Translations under genes and position numbers: made by a program
Part shown: one piece after another, positions 1 to 7,787 of the stretch
How the letters are laid out: each line of letters begins with the position of its first letter
Numbering within the stretch: position 1 is the stretch's first letter
Assembly (NCBI RefSeq): GCF_016587375.1
Contig: NZ_BNJG01000003.1
Location: 1,364,001-1,428,000, forward strand
DNA: 64,000 bases
Origin: Ktedonobacter robiniae
Lineage (GTDB): Bacteria; Chloroflexota; Ktedonobacteria; Ktedonobacterales; Ktedonobacteraceae
Reading direction: 5' to 3'
The notes under the pieces: generated by a model
Databases searched by the model: none
The model's input: only the letters and a program-made list of their open reading frames with translations
What the model was told of the DNA's origin: nothing

Positions 1-714
1 GAGTTTTGCGATTGCGAACTAGGTGTACGCTATAGCCAGCGTATTGAGCGCCAACGTGAAGAGTTTATTCATAAGGATAGGCTTGAAAGATATACTTATG
101 CTTGCAAACTTTTTACAACGGCATTAGTGCCTCCCCTCCCAGAAGGTCATACTCTTGAGAGCTGGCCAGTAGCTTTCGAAAAGCCACCTGCTGCACAGGA
201 TGAAGAATATCTGGAAATTATAGCGGAACGTGAGAAAGTCAGAAATGCAGCTATAAATTTCATGCGTGCAATCGAGGAACCAGAGCTTGTTAAGAAAAAG
301 GGACTATGTATTCAGGGCTATCCAGGAGTAGGGAAAACAGGTCTGGCTCTGGGTGTGGCTGCCTTTTTGCCACAAGCTGACTATTATATGCTTTGTCTTA
401 ATGCTCCAGCATTACTTACTCTTATTCAGCGTTCAGAGCAGGAAGAACAGATGGTATATACTCTACGAAATGCACATATCGTGCTTCTAGATGATCTGGG
501 TGATCCTGAATCGATGGATCTAGCGCCTTATACAGTGCGTCGTATCCTGACAGACGTCTTCGAGGCTCGCTATAATGCTTCGTTGCCTACTATAGTTACG
601 ACTGGGCTGGATAATGAGCAATTGCGTGAACAGTTTAGCGATAGCGTCTTCTCAATCATGGAGGGCCTGTGCTACTTTTATGAATTGCCCGGTATCAATT
701 TCCGCAAGGAGTGA
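1..714 (+). CDS. DnaC/DnaI-like helicase-loader ATPase (5' end outside window)
   Basis: AAA+ ATPase of the DnaC/DnaI/IstB type, probably the loader that places the DnaB encoded next to it onto single-stranded origin DNA. The reading frame is open from base 1, so 237 residues are visible and the N-terminus is missing; the GTG at 127 is probably internal. The first visible residues contain a Cys-x-Cys (FCDCELG), compatible with the zinc-binding region that precedes the AAA domain in such loaders. Walker A GYPGVGKTG is at visible residues 106-114, Walker B is LLDDLG, and a sensor-1-like segment IVTTGLDN follows. The stop overlaps a GTG of the next frame by 4 bp, so the two genes are probably one operon. 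IstB-type transposition helpers share this fold, but the dnaB neighbour favours the loader. Confidence 0.82.
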   Translation, partial: EFCDCELGVRYSQRIERQREEFIHKDRLERYTYACKLFTTALVPPLPEGHTLESWPVAFEKPPAAQDEEYLEIIAEREKVRNAAINFMRAIEEPELVKKKGLCIQGYPGVGKTGLALGVAAFLPQADYYMLCLNAPALLTLIQRSEQEEQMVYTLRNAHIVLLDDLGDPESMDLAPYTVRRILTDVFEARYNASLPTIVTTGLDNEQLREQFSDSVFSIMEGLCYFYELPGINFRKE

Positions 715-722
715 GTGTTTTC

Positions 723-2120
723 ATGGAGCGTCTTTTACCCCAGAATGTTGAGGCCGAGGCTGGTGTGCTAGGTAGCCTGCTTATCGATCCCGAGGCAATC
801 GTAAATGTAACCAGTTTTCTGCGCGTGGAAGATTTCTATCGCGATGGACATCGCCTGATCTATGAGGCGGTTGTCACACTCTATAATCGGCATGAGCCAG
901 CCGATTTTGTGACGGTCTGTCATGAGCTTGAGCGTCATAACAAGCTGGAGGAGGCTGGAGGCGAAGACTATGTCATCTCGCTGATCAACCAGGTTCCTAC
1001 CAGTGGAAACGCCGAGTACTACGCGCGTATTGTTGAGCAAATGGCGTTGTTGCGCCGCTTGATCCATGCTGGTAGCCAGATTGTGACCACGGCCTATGGT
1101 GAGGAGAACGCAGAGGCAGCCCTTGAGCAGGCAGAACAGATCCTTTTCGCTGTGCGCCAGGGATATACCCATAAACGCTCTGAGAGCCACCATATTCGTG
1201 ATGTAATCACAAACTACATGGAGAGGCTTACCTCCCTCTCAGAACGCCAGGGGGAGCTTGTAGGCGTTCCTACGGGCTTTGCTGACCTGGACCGCATGCT
1301 GGGAGGCCTGCAACGCTCTGACCTGATTATTCTGGCCGCCAGGCCCGCTGTGGGCAAGACTAGCTTTGCTTTGAGTCTGGCGTATAACACAGCCCTGCTG
1401 AGTAAGAGCATCGTGGGCATCTTTAGCCTGGAGATGAGTTCTGAGCAACTGGTGCAGCGCCTGATCTCTATGGATGCCCAGATCGATCAACAGCGCCTGC
1501 GTATGGGCGACCTGTATGACGAGGATTGGAATGTGCTGGAGACCTCTATGGCCTCGCTCTCCAGTGCCAGCATTCTCATCGATGATACGGCTGGCATCTC
1601 GGTCTCACAGTTGGGCAGCAAGGCTCGCCAATGGATGTCCGAGTATGGTGGGCTGGACCTGCTAATTGTCGACTACCTCCAACTTATGCAGCCCCCCGCC
1701 TCTGAGAGACGCGCCGAGAATCGTGTCCAGGTGGTTGATGAGATGAGCCGCCAGTTGAAGGTTCTGGCGCGTGAACTGAATATCCCTATCATTGCCCTGT
1801 CTCAGCTCTCGCGTGCCGTCGAGTCACGCCAGTCCAAGGTACCTATGCTCTCCGATCTGCGCGAATCTGGCGGCCTGGAGCAGAACGCCGACGTTGTGCT
1901 GTTTATCTATCGTGACGAGGTCTACAACCCCAATACCGAGCGTCCGGGCCTGGCGGATATCATCATCTCCAAGCATCGTAATGGTCCCACTGGCGAAGTG
2001 TGCCTCCTGTTTAATCGCAGCCAGACGCGTTTTCAGGACTTCGATGTACGCACCAGGACTCCTCTTTCCTCCTCAGGCACTCAGAGCGATTATATGCTCG
2101 TGGAGAGTGAAGAGGACTAG
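723..2120 (+). CDS. dnaB: Replicative DNA helicase DnaB
   Basis: Hexameric 5'-3' replicative helicase, 465 aa from ATG 723. I prefer this start to GTG 711 because AAGGAG (706-711) lies 11 bp before it and the protein then begins MERLLPQNVEAE, the usual DnaB N-terminus. The N-terminal domain (about 1-110) contacts primase. The RecA-like C-terminal domain has Walker A ARPAVGKTS (near residues 206-214), Walker B LLIVDYLQLM, a conserved LSQLSRAVE stretch and the arginine-finger region RDEVYNP. Length is normal and there is no intein. It is coupled to the loader ATPase upstream and lies in a replication/partition cassette. Confidence 0.96.
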   Translation: MERLLPQNVEAEAGVLGSLLIDPEAIVNVTSFLRVEDFYRDGHRLIYEAVVTLYNRHEPADFVTVCHELERHNKLEEAGGEDYVISLINQVPTSGNAEYYARIVEQMALLRRLIHAGSQIVTTAYGEENAEAALEQAEQILFAVRQGYTHKRSESHHIRDVITNYMERLTSLSERQGELVGVPTGFADLDRMLGGLQRSDLIILAARPAVGKTSFALSLAYNTALLSKSIVGIFSLEMSSEQLVQRLISMDAQIDQQRLRMGDLYDEDWNVLETSMASLSSASILIDDTAGISVSQLGSKARQWMSEYGGLDLLIVDYLQLMQPPASERRAENRVQVVDEMSRQLKVLARELNIPIIALSQLSRAVESRQSKVPMLSDLRESGGLEQNADVVLFIYRDEVYNPNTERPGLADIIISKHRNGPTGEVCLLFNRSQTRFQDFDVRTRTPLSSSGTQSDYMLVESEED

Positions 2121-2203
2121 TCCCCCCTCAGCAACCATTGCCAGGGCTTGCAGTTTGGTGATAAAAAGAATCAAGGTTCTTTTTATTGTCTCGCTAGCTA
2201 AAA

Positions 2204-2530
2204 ATGGGGTGCGTCATGAACGTAATGCGAACAACCACTGAAGTTGCCAGCCAGGATGTATTTGAGGTGATGCTGGTAGTCGCAGAGGCCGCGGTCCTAC
2301 TTGGGGTGAAGTCAGGTCGTGTACACGCGCTTATCGAGAGTGGTGCCCTACCCTCGCGCTTTGCCACTCGCGACGAAATCGCGCAATTACTCTCTCTTGG
2401 TCGTGTGCGTGGAGTGCCCGGAACTGGCATTCGCTTGGTGCCCAGATATGCCGTTGAGGCGGCCCAACATCGCCCGGGTCGTGGGTGGCGCAAGGGACGT
2501 TCACGCAAGCCAAAGGATGCCCAGGCTTAA
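2204..2530 (+). CDS. Small helix-turn-helix DNA-binding protein
   Basis: A 108-aa basic protein. Residues about 25-55 (VAEAAVLLGVKSGRVHALIE) look like the winged helix-turn-helix of MerR/excisionase-type proteins, and the C-terminus is very basic (PGRGWRKGRSRKPKDAQA), consistent with DNA binding. It starts at ATG 2204; a later in-frame ATG at 2216 is also possible, and I see no strong Shine-Dalgarno. It sits 83 bp after dnaB and before parA, so a role as replication initiator accessory, copy regulator or repressor is plausible. I cannot assign a named family. Confidence 0.6.
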   Translation: MGCVMNVMRTTTEVASQDVFEVMLVVAEAAVLLGVKSGRVHALIESGALPSRFATRDEIAQLLSLGRVRGVPGTGIRLVPRYAVEAAQHRPGRGWRKGRSRKPKDAQA

Positions 2531-2565
2531 TTACCTTTCTACCAGACTACTTGTCACACATAGAC

Positions 2566-2600
2566 GTGTACGTGTACGTGACGTATACGTTTGTGTAATA
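2566..2600. promoter_or_regulatory. GTNNAC-type hexamer cluster 1 upstream of parA
   Basis: Two GTGTAC units (2566-2577), a 5-bp unit, then GTATAC, GTTTGT and GTAATA. These are the same 6-bp units as the large array downstream of the partition genes. The position between the HTH gene and parA suggests an operator through which the RHH protein could autoregulate the operon, as omega-type RHH regulators do. The function is inference. Confidence 0.45.
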
Positions 2601-2697
2601 TGCCTTATAGCTCATTTTAAGCCTTTTTCTGGTACACAAACAGAATGACATATGTTACAATGTGGAGGAATAGGCGTTTTCTATGGTAAACATCATA

Positions 2698-2733
2698 GTA
2701 TACGCCGACACAAACGTAGACGTAAACGTGAGC
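2698..2733. promoter_or_regulatory. GTNNAC-type hexamer cluster 2 in the parA leader
   Basis: Six in-phase hexamers: GTATAC, GCCGAC, ACAAAC, GTAGAC, GTAAAC, GTGAGC. They end 68 bp before the parA start codon. Read directly from the sequence; the likely role is binding of the RHH partner for parA-operon autoregulation or as part of the centromere. Confidence 0.5.
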
Positions 2734-2801
2734 TGAATGTCGCTGAAGAAAGCAGGCATCACCACTATATTTAGTAGTTATTTTGTTAAAAGGAGTGTGC
2801 C

Positions 2802-3560
2802 TTGAAGATTATTAGCCTTGCGAATAACAAGGGAGGCGTGACCAAGACGACCACTACGGTCAATCTGGGATATGGCTTGGCGCGAGCTGGGCGGCGTGTG
2901 CTTATTATTGATACTGACGCCCAGAGCAATAGCACCTATAGCCTCCTGGGACACCTGGATCAGGAGCCAACCCTCTTTGATGTCTTGATCAATGGTGTAA
3001 AGATGACCGATGCCATTGTGCCCACACAACATGAGAATCTCTTCCTGGTGCCCAGTTCCATCAATCTGAGTGCCGCCGATCTCTTGATGGCCTCGGCCGC
3101 GGGTCGTGAGCGCAAACTAGCGCGCGCTCTCTCTACCGTCAAGGACTTTGATTATATCCTGATTGATACGCCACCTAATCTGGGTGTGCTGACGGTAAAT
3201 GCCTTCATGGCTTGTACCGATGTGATCATTCCAATTGCCCTTACCACCTATGCCCTGATCGGTATTGGTATTCTGGAAAGCACCATGCAGGAGTTGCGCG
3301 AGAACCTGGATGTGGAACTGCCTATCTTTGGTGTGGTGGCTAACCTCGATGATCACACGCGCTTGAGTACCGATGTGCTGGCGGCTGTTCGCGATCACTT
3401 TGCTGGCAAGGTTTTTGATACGGTTATCCCCCGTAATATTAAGGTAGAAGAAGCCCATAATCAGATCGCCTGCCTCTTCGATTATGCCCCTGCCAGCACA
3501 GGCGCCCAGGCATATAGCAAACTTGTACAGGAGGTTTTACATCGTGCCGAAGGAGCCTAA
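2802..3560 (+). CDS. parA: ParA-family partition ATPase
   Basis: Deviant Walker ATPase of 252 aa that would bind DNA nonspecifically and move cargo by ATP-driven gradients. It starts at TTG 2802, supported by AAAGGAG at 2788-2794, 7 bp upstream. Motifs: deviant Walker A KGGVTKTTTT (residues 10-19), A' motif IIDTDAQ, Walker B ILIDTPPNLG. The short N-terminus without an HTH domain matches the small type Ib/Soj-like ParA rather than the long type Ia. It overlaps the RHH gene by 17 bp, so the two are translationally coupled. It may act on the chromosome or on a once-separate replicon. Confidence 0.92.
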   Translation: MKIISLANNKGGVTKTTTTVNLGYGLARAGRRVLIIDTDAQSNSTYSLLGHLDQEPTLFDVLINGVKMTDAIVPTQHENLFLVPSSINLSAADLLMASAAGRERKLARALSTVKDFDYILIDTPPNLGVLTVNAFMACTDVIIPIALTTYALIGIGILESTMQELRENLDVELPIFGVVANLDDHTRLSTDVLAAVRDHFAGKVFDTVIPRNIKVEEAHNQIACLFDYAPASTGAQAYSKLVQEVLHRAEGA

Positions 3561-4551
3561 GAAATTTATTAATCCCTTGCTGCGCCCCTCTCCTGCCGCT
3601 GAACAGAAGCCAGAGCCTGAGCAAGTAGTGGAGAAGCCTTCTCGCAGAAGCTCTGCCGAGAAGTCTGCTTCTCCCCCTTCTCAATCTGGATCACAGGCAG
3701 AGAATGTTGTTCCTGCTCCTGTACAGACCACCAAGATCCGTGAGGAGCAGCCTCAAGAACAACAGCTTCCCTCGCCTGAAGTGTCGCGGAGTACTATCCC
3801 TTCTCACGTTGAGGAAGATGAGGTAGAGGCGGAAGTTGAAGTTCCCACCAAGGAGCCAGCTTTTAGCGCAATGTCTGCCCAATCCCAGGCGTCGACGAAG
3901 ACACAAACATATGCAGCTCCGTATACGTATACATCTCAGCCAGAACAGCAAGCGCCTGCCCAGAAACGCCAAACCCGGCCTAAAGAGGCACGCCTTGAGC
4001 AAGCGCAGGTGCCTCAGTTTCCGGCTCCGCCACCACCAACTCAGTTGCCAGCGTCAGCCTATGCTACTGAGGAGCGACGTCCTATGTATGAGCGCCAGCA
4101 GCGGCCTTTTGAGCCAACTGCATATAGTGAGCAGGTACCGGAGCGCCAAACCGTTCCTTATAATAGAAATATATCTACTGCTCCTGGCTATACTCAGGAT
4201 GCTAGAAGCGTGTCGGGCCCCCTTGGTTATACCCAGGCAGAGATCGGCGATTATCCATCTTCATCTTCCCAGTTCTTACCATCTCAATCGACAGCACCCT
4301 TGCCTGCCCTGTCGGAGTCGTTTGAGCATCGAACGGGCGAACTTCTAGAGACGACTGAGTTTTCTGCTCGAGGTTCGTTGCGGCGACGGCGCGGTGCCCA
4401 AACTTTTGAGCGAACCCATGAGCGTATCACTCTCTGGATCGATAAACGCCTGAAGCAGGCTTTTGATGAACTGGCCTATGAGAGCGAACTCCCTAAGACG
4501 GCTCTCCTCAACGAAGCAATCGCGGACCTCTTGCGTAAATATCGCGGTTAG
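3544..4551 (+). CDS. Partition partner: disordered N-terminus plus C-terminal ribbon-helix-helix
   Basis: A 335-aa protein from GTG 3544, chosen because AGGAGG (3529-3534) sits about 9 bp upstream; starting at 3484 would put 60 extra bases inside parA. Residues 1-15 (VPKEPKKFINPLL) are basic and conserved-looking. Residues about 16-275 are low-complexity Pro/Gln/Ser/Glu, presumably disordered. Residues 294-335 (RITLWIDKRLKQAF, then two helices) form a ribbon-helix-helix motif. RHH proteins such as ParG and omega bind centromeres and stimulate a ParA through an N-terminal tail. Here the tail would be unusually long. Codons at 3921-3932 spell GTATACGTATAC, the hexamer of the nearby array. I infer a centromere-binding protein; no canonical ParB domain is present. 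Confidence 0.72.
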   Translation: MPKEPKKFINPLLRPSPAAEQKPEPEQVVEKPSRRSSAEKSASPPSQSGSQAENVVPAPVQTTKIREEQPQEQQLPSPEVSRSTIPSHVEEDEVEAEVEVPTKEPAFSAMSAQSQASTKTQTYAAPYTYTSQPEQQAPAQKRQTRPKEARLEQAQVPQFPAPPPPTQLPASAYATEERRPMYERQQRPFEPTAYSEQVPERQTVPYNRNISTAPGYTQDARSVSGPLGYTQAEIGDYPSSSSQFLPSQSTAPLPALSESFEHRTGELLETTEFSARGSLRRRRGAQTFERTHERITLWIDKRLKQAFDELAYESELPKTALLNEAIADLLRKYRG

Positions 4552-4569
4552 CTCTCAATGCCCCCTTTT

Positions 4570-4620
4570 AAATGCTTACGTAGATGGCTCGAAGCCGCAA
4601 AAATGTCTACGTAAGCATTT
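4570..4620. terminator. Hairpin terminator after the partition operon
   Basis: Perfect 15-bp inverted repeat (4570-4584 with 4606-4620, 21-nt loop) followed by a short T-run, 18 bp after the RHH stop codon. Its arms contain TACGTAGA, so it may also be a hexamer-related site. Confidence 0.7.
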
Positions 4621-4634
4621 TTGTGTATGATGCT

Positions 4635-4827
4635 GTAACCGTACACGTGTACGTTCTTGCTCATTGTTGAATAAGATCTTATTCCGAAGCCCAACCCCAT
4701 TCGGGGGCGCAGCGCCACTTGCGTGTCTAGCGCTTCGCGCTCAGGGTTTTCGGAGAAGTAGTAAACCACTAATTATTTTACAAACGTGTACGTACACATA
4801 TATGTAGCTGTATACAGACATGAAGAC
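4635..4827. repeat. Short hexamer clusters before the main array
   Basis: Two separate in-phase runs: four hexamers at 4635-4658 (GTAACC, GTACAC, GTGTAC, GTTCTT) and seven at 4786-4827 (GTGTAC, GTACAC, ATATAT, GTAGCT, GTATAC, AGACAT, GAAGAC). Neither is in 6-bp phase with the main array. Between them is a 16-bp palindrome (4669-4684) and a repeat around 4690-4750 whose motif CTAGCGCTTCGCGCTCAGG resembles one near 18780. Confidence 0.6.
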
Positions 4828-4870
4828 ATTTTATTTGATAATTTTATGCTGCGAGCTCATAAACGTATAA

Positions 4871-5476
4871 GTCTCTGTCATCGACTACGCTTTTGGCTAC
4901 GATGACGCATCCAGTAACGACAACGTTGATAGCAACATAGTTGTTGTCGTCTCTGTACTTGTTGTCGTGCGCGATCTCGTACACGTGCACGTATGTGCAA
5001 TTGTTTCTGTAGCTGTAAGCGAAGATAGGTATGTAAGCATAGCTGTAGCTGTAAGCGAAGATGTATTTGTTTCTGTACTTGTAAACGCGTCTGGCAACGG
5101 AAACCTATGCGTCTACGCTCTCGTTTTTGTAATCGCACACATTTACGCAACTGTTTCTGTAAACGCAAGCATAAACGCATACGTATACGTTGCTGTTTGC
5201 GATGGCGTAGATTTATATGACAGCATCTTCATTTACATAGTCGTTATCGTCATTGTAGTCGTTACTGTAAATGGAAACATTTGTGTAAGTGTACTTGTAA
5301 GCATAAACGCATATGTCTTTGTTTGTGTAAACGTATACGTATGCATAAACAAAGACATATGCGTAATTAGATACAGAGATGTATTCACAAACAACAACGT
5401 GTATGCACACGAAAATGTTGTTGTAAACAAGGATGTTAGCGTATGCATCAACGTCCTTGTTTACGCTGAACTATTC
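4871..5476. repeat. 606-bp array of 101 phased degenerate hexamers (centromere-like)
   Basis: From 4871 the sequence splits into 101 consecutive 6-bp units without a single register slip. By my reading 98 begin with a purine and 100 end with a pyrimidine; about half begin with GT, and typical units are GTAAAC, GTATAC, GTAAGC, GTATGC and ATAAAC. The register leaves the plus frame open and creates open frames on the minus strand too, but there is no Shine-Dalgarno or ATG, so I read it as noncoding. The same hexamers lie upstream of parA. By analogy with the contiguous heptad repeats bound by omega RHH protein, this may be the partition site. A protein of alternating valines is the less likely alternative. 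Confidence 0.8.
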
Positions 5477-5546
5477 TGATGCCCTTCTCTTGACCCTGGT
5501 ATAATCCCAGGTGTTTCCCGATTACGTTGAGCTATTGGTTACGCAT

Positions 5547-5590
5547 AATCATAAACGTAAACGTAAACAAGTACGTTTACGTTTATGATT
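5547..5590. repeat. Perfect 19-bp inverted repeat made of hexamers
   Basis: Arms 5547-5565 and 5572-5590, 6-bp loop, built from ATAAAC-GTAAAC units reading outward in opposite orientation. It is followed by ATTTAC units up to about 5616. It lies between the main array and the IS256-type insertion and could mark the edge of the array or a binding site with opposed orientation. Confidence 0.65.
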
Positions 5591-5646
5591 ATGATTACAT
5601 TTACATTTACATTTGTCTGTAATGCTAAATGTTTTGCTGGTTGAGG

Positions 5647-6929
5647 GGCAGTATTCTGAGTGGTGTGTAAAAAAAAGGTCTGGTATCCTGAACTGGAAAA
5701 TGTAGTAAAACTGAACCAGGAGGATAGCCATGACCCTTTACGATCACTCTAGCGAAGACATCATCACCCGTCAAGAGGCCTTTGAGCAGCTGGTGAAAGA
5801 GCGACTCCAGTACGCCGTTCGCATCGCATTCATCAATGTGCTGGAAGAAGAAGTGACGGCCTTTATTGGAGCCAAGCCGTATGAGCGCAGCCAACACCGT
5901 CGAGATCAACGCAACGGACACTACAGCCGTCATCTGGACACCACCGTGGGAGAAATCGCTGATGTGCCCGTTCCTCGCACGCGAGGAGGGTATCACACGC
6001 AGTTGTTTGAGCGTTATCATCGCCGCCGCGACGAGCTGGATGGCGCCATGCAAGACATGTTCATCAAAGGAGTGAGCATGGCTCAAGTCGGAGAGATCAT
6101 CGAGACATTAACCGGTTTGCATCCGAGTGCCTCAACCGTCTCGCGGGTGTTTCATACGCTGCAAGAGGAGTATGAGCAGTGGAAAGCCCGTCCCCTAGCT
6201 CAGCGCTATGCCTACGCCTTTGCCGATGGGACCTACTTCACCGTGATCTACCAGAGCGAAGGCTGCAAGATGCCCATCTTGGCGGTGGTGGGCATTGCCA
6301 TCACCGGAGAGCGAGAAGTGCTGGCTTTTCGCGTGGGGGATCGGGAGAATCAGCAGGCGTGGGAGGATCTCATGGAGGACCTCAAAGCACGAGGAGTCAA
6401 GGAAATCGGGCTCTGGATCAGTGATGGCAACCGGGCCATGCTCAATGCCATCACCAAGCACTTCCCGACCGCACAGAGACAACGCTGTGTTCTGCACAAG
6501 ATGGAGAACGTGCTCAGTTACGTTCCGAGCAAGCAGCGAGAACAGCTTGAACCTGAGCTCAAAGCCCTCTTTTCCCAAGAAAGCCGACAGCAGGCCGATC
6601 AAGCCGTGGCTGCTTTCCTTGAGAAGTACCAGAAGGTCTATCCCACCGCGGTAGAGTGCTTGCAGCGGGATCTGGAGGCTTGTCTCACCTTTTACGCCTT
6701 TCCGAAGACGCACTGGAAGACCATTCGCACCAACAATGTCAGTGAGCGGCTCTTTGGAGAAGTCAAACGTCGTTCGCACAAGATGGCTGCCGCGTTTCGC
6801 AATGAGGGGAGCTGTCTGCTGCTCTTCTATGCCGTCATTCGCGGCTTGACCTTCCACAAGCTCACGATGCCACCAGCATCGCAAGCTCAGCCAGATCTTG
6901 TCCTTTTACACAGTACTTGACATACTGCC
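5647..6929 (+). mobile_element. IS256-family insertion sequence with 8-bp target duplication
   Basis: A 1283-bp element. Terminal inverted repeats run 5647-5672 and 6904-6929: both ends share GGCAGTAT, then AGT, then TGTGTAAAA, about 20 of 26 positions by eye. The flanks carry an identical 8-bp direct repeat, GGTTGAGG, at 5639-5646 and 6930-6937, the duplication size usual for the family. An intact transposase fills the element and the target repeats are undecayed, so the insertion is probably recent. It landed in the spacer just beyond the hexamer array. Confidence 0.9.
5730..6920 (+). CDS. IS256-family (mutator-type) transposase
   Basis: Complete 396-aa DDE transposase. The catalytic triad is visible as D166 (FADGTYF), D232 (ISDGNRAM) and E339 (NNVSERLFGEVKRR). 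The C-x2-H of the family is at RCVLHKMENV (253-256). The start ATG 5730 has AGGAGG just upstream. Length matches the family (about 390-410). It is the only gene in the element and has no frameshift or internal stop, so the copy should be able to transpose. Confidence 0.96.
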   Translation: MTLYDHSSEDIITRQEAFEQLVKERLQYAVRIAFINVLEEEVTAFIGAKPYERSQHRRDQRNGHYSRHLDTTVGEIADVPVPRTRGGYHTQLFERYHRRRDELDGAMQDMFIKGVSMAQVGEIIETLTGLHPSASTVSRVFHTLQEEYEQWKARPLAQRYAYAFADGTYFTVIYQSEGCKMPILAVVGIAITGEREVLAFRVGDRENQQAWEDLMEDLKARGVKEIGLWISDGNRAMLNAITKHFPTAQRQRCVLHKMENVLSYVPSKQREQLEPELKALFSQESRQQADQAVAAFLEKYQKVYPTAVECLQRDLEACLTFYAFPKTHWKTIRTNNVSERLFGEVKRRSHKMAAAFRNEGSCLLLFYAVIRGLTFHKLTMPPASQAQPDLVLLHST

Positions 6930-6937
6930 GGTTGAGG

Positions 6938-7423
6938 AGATAAGTGCTACTTAAGCGCCGGCTATTCTTATAGCCTTTGGATGAAATGTTCGTAGGATGA
7001 TATTATGATTTTGTCTACGTCTACGTCTACATTTACCGAGAAAAGGCCTAAATGGCTTGTTTGGGATGTATTTCTTCCTCGGACTTAGTAAACACATCGC
7101 TACCAATTTCTGAAACTATGAAGTTCTGTTATAAGACAGGTATAAGACTCTTATATGTGCGCTAGAGCTTGTTATGCTTGAGGGCGTTAGAGGCGTAGGA
7201 GCGCGCTTTCTCTTATACTTTCTCCGGGATAGGGGTGGAGCGTGGCAGGAGGATATTGGGAGATCGAGCTAAGTGTCATTCTTATACTTAATCTCAGAAA
7301 AGGTTAGCATGTATTTCTGTGTCTACTGGGTGCAAAGCCTGGGATAGGGCGACACCGGTAGTCAGTAGTCAGCCGTTCTTAATAATAAGCTGCGTTTGTT
7401 CTTGAGCGAGAAAGGACATGGGA
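6938..7423. other. Intergenic region with a four-hexamer run
   Basis: About 490 bp without a recognisable gene. It holds one run of partition-type hexamers at 7013-7036 (GTCTAC three times, then ATTTAC). The rest shows no hairpin or promoter that I would defend. Confidence 0.5.
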
Positions 7424-7672
7424 ATGAACACAAGCGAGGTCGCGCTCTTACGCCAGCAGATTGAGCAGGAGATGCTGGCGATGAGGCGCGCGTTATCCGA
7501 GGTGGCGCTTGGTGTGGCACGCCACGGCTTTATTAATGCTCGCATGGAGCGCGTGGGTTCGTTTCAGGGCGCTCTGGCACGCCATGTAGGTGCAGATGAG
7601 GCGAATCTCGTAGTGTGTGAGCTATATGTGCAGGCGATGGAGCAGGAGGAATCCACTCTCGCGATCTTATAA
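7424..7672 (+). CDS. Small hypothetical protein, helical
   Basis: 82 aa from ATG 7424. ATG 7418 is only 1 bp from the Shine-Dalgarno AAAGGA (7411-7416), whereas 7424 has normal spacing. The protein is predicted mostly alpha-helical with a heptad-like N-terminus (VALLRQQIEQEMLAMRRALS) and no cysteines. No family is recognised. It ends 115 bp before the PP2C gene and may be co-transcribed with it. Similar small ORFs accompany regulatory genes in related genomes, but I cannot name a function. Confidence 0.55.
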   Translation: MNTSEVALLRQQIEQEMLAMRRALSEVALGVARHGFINARMERVGSFQGALARHVGADEANLVVCELYVQAMEQEESTLAIL

Positions 7673-7787
7673 AATTCTTATAGTCTAAAACCCTTTTCGT
7701 TTCTGTCTTCTCTGCCTGTTTGCCAGATATTTGTTACTTGCTGTTGAAGGTCTTGCTCTTTATTTGTTCTGGAAGGGATTTCGCGCG

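Noticed and set aside
711..722. GTG 711 as the dnaB start
   Set aside because: ATG 723 has a correctly spaced AAGGAG and yields the usual N-terminus.
4871..5476. CRISPR array
   Set aside because: Units are 6 bp with no unique spacers, and no cas gene is present.
4967..5479. A 170-aa protein of alternating valines across the hexamer array
   Set aside because: The frame follows from the 6-bp register, starts with GTG and has no Shine-Dalgarno, and minus-strand frames are also open, so I treat the region as noncoding.
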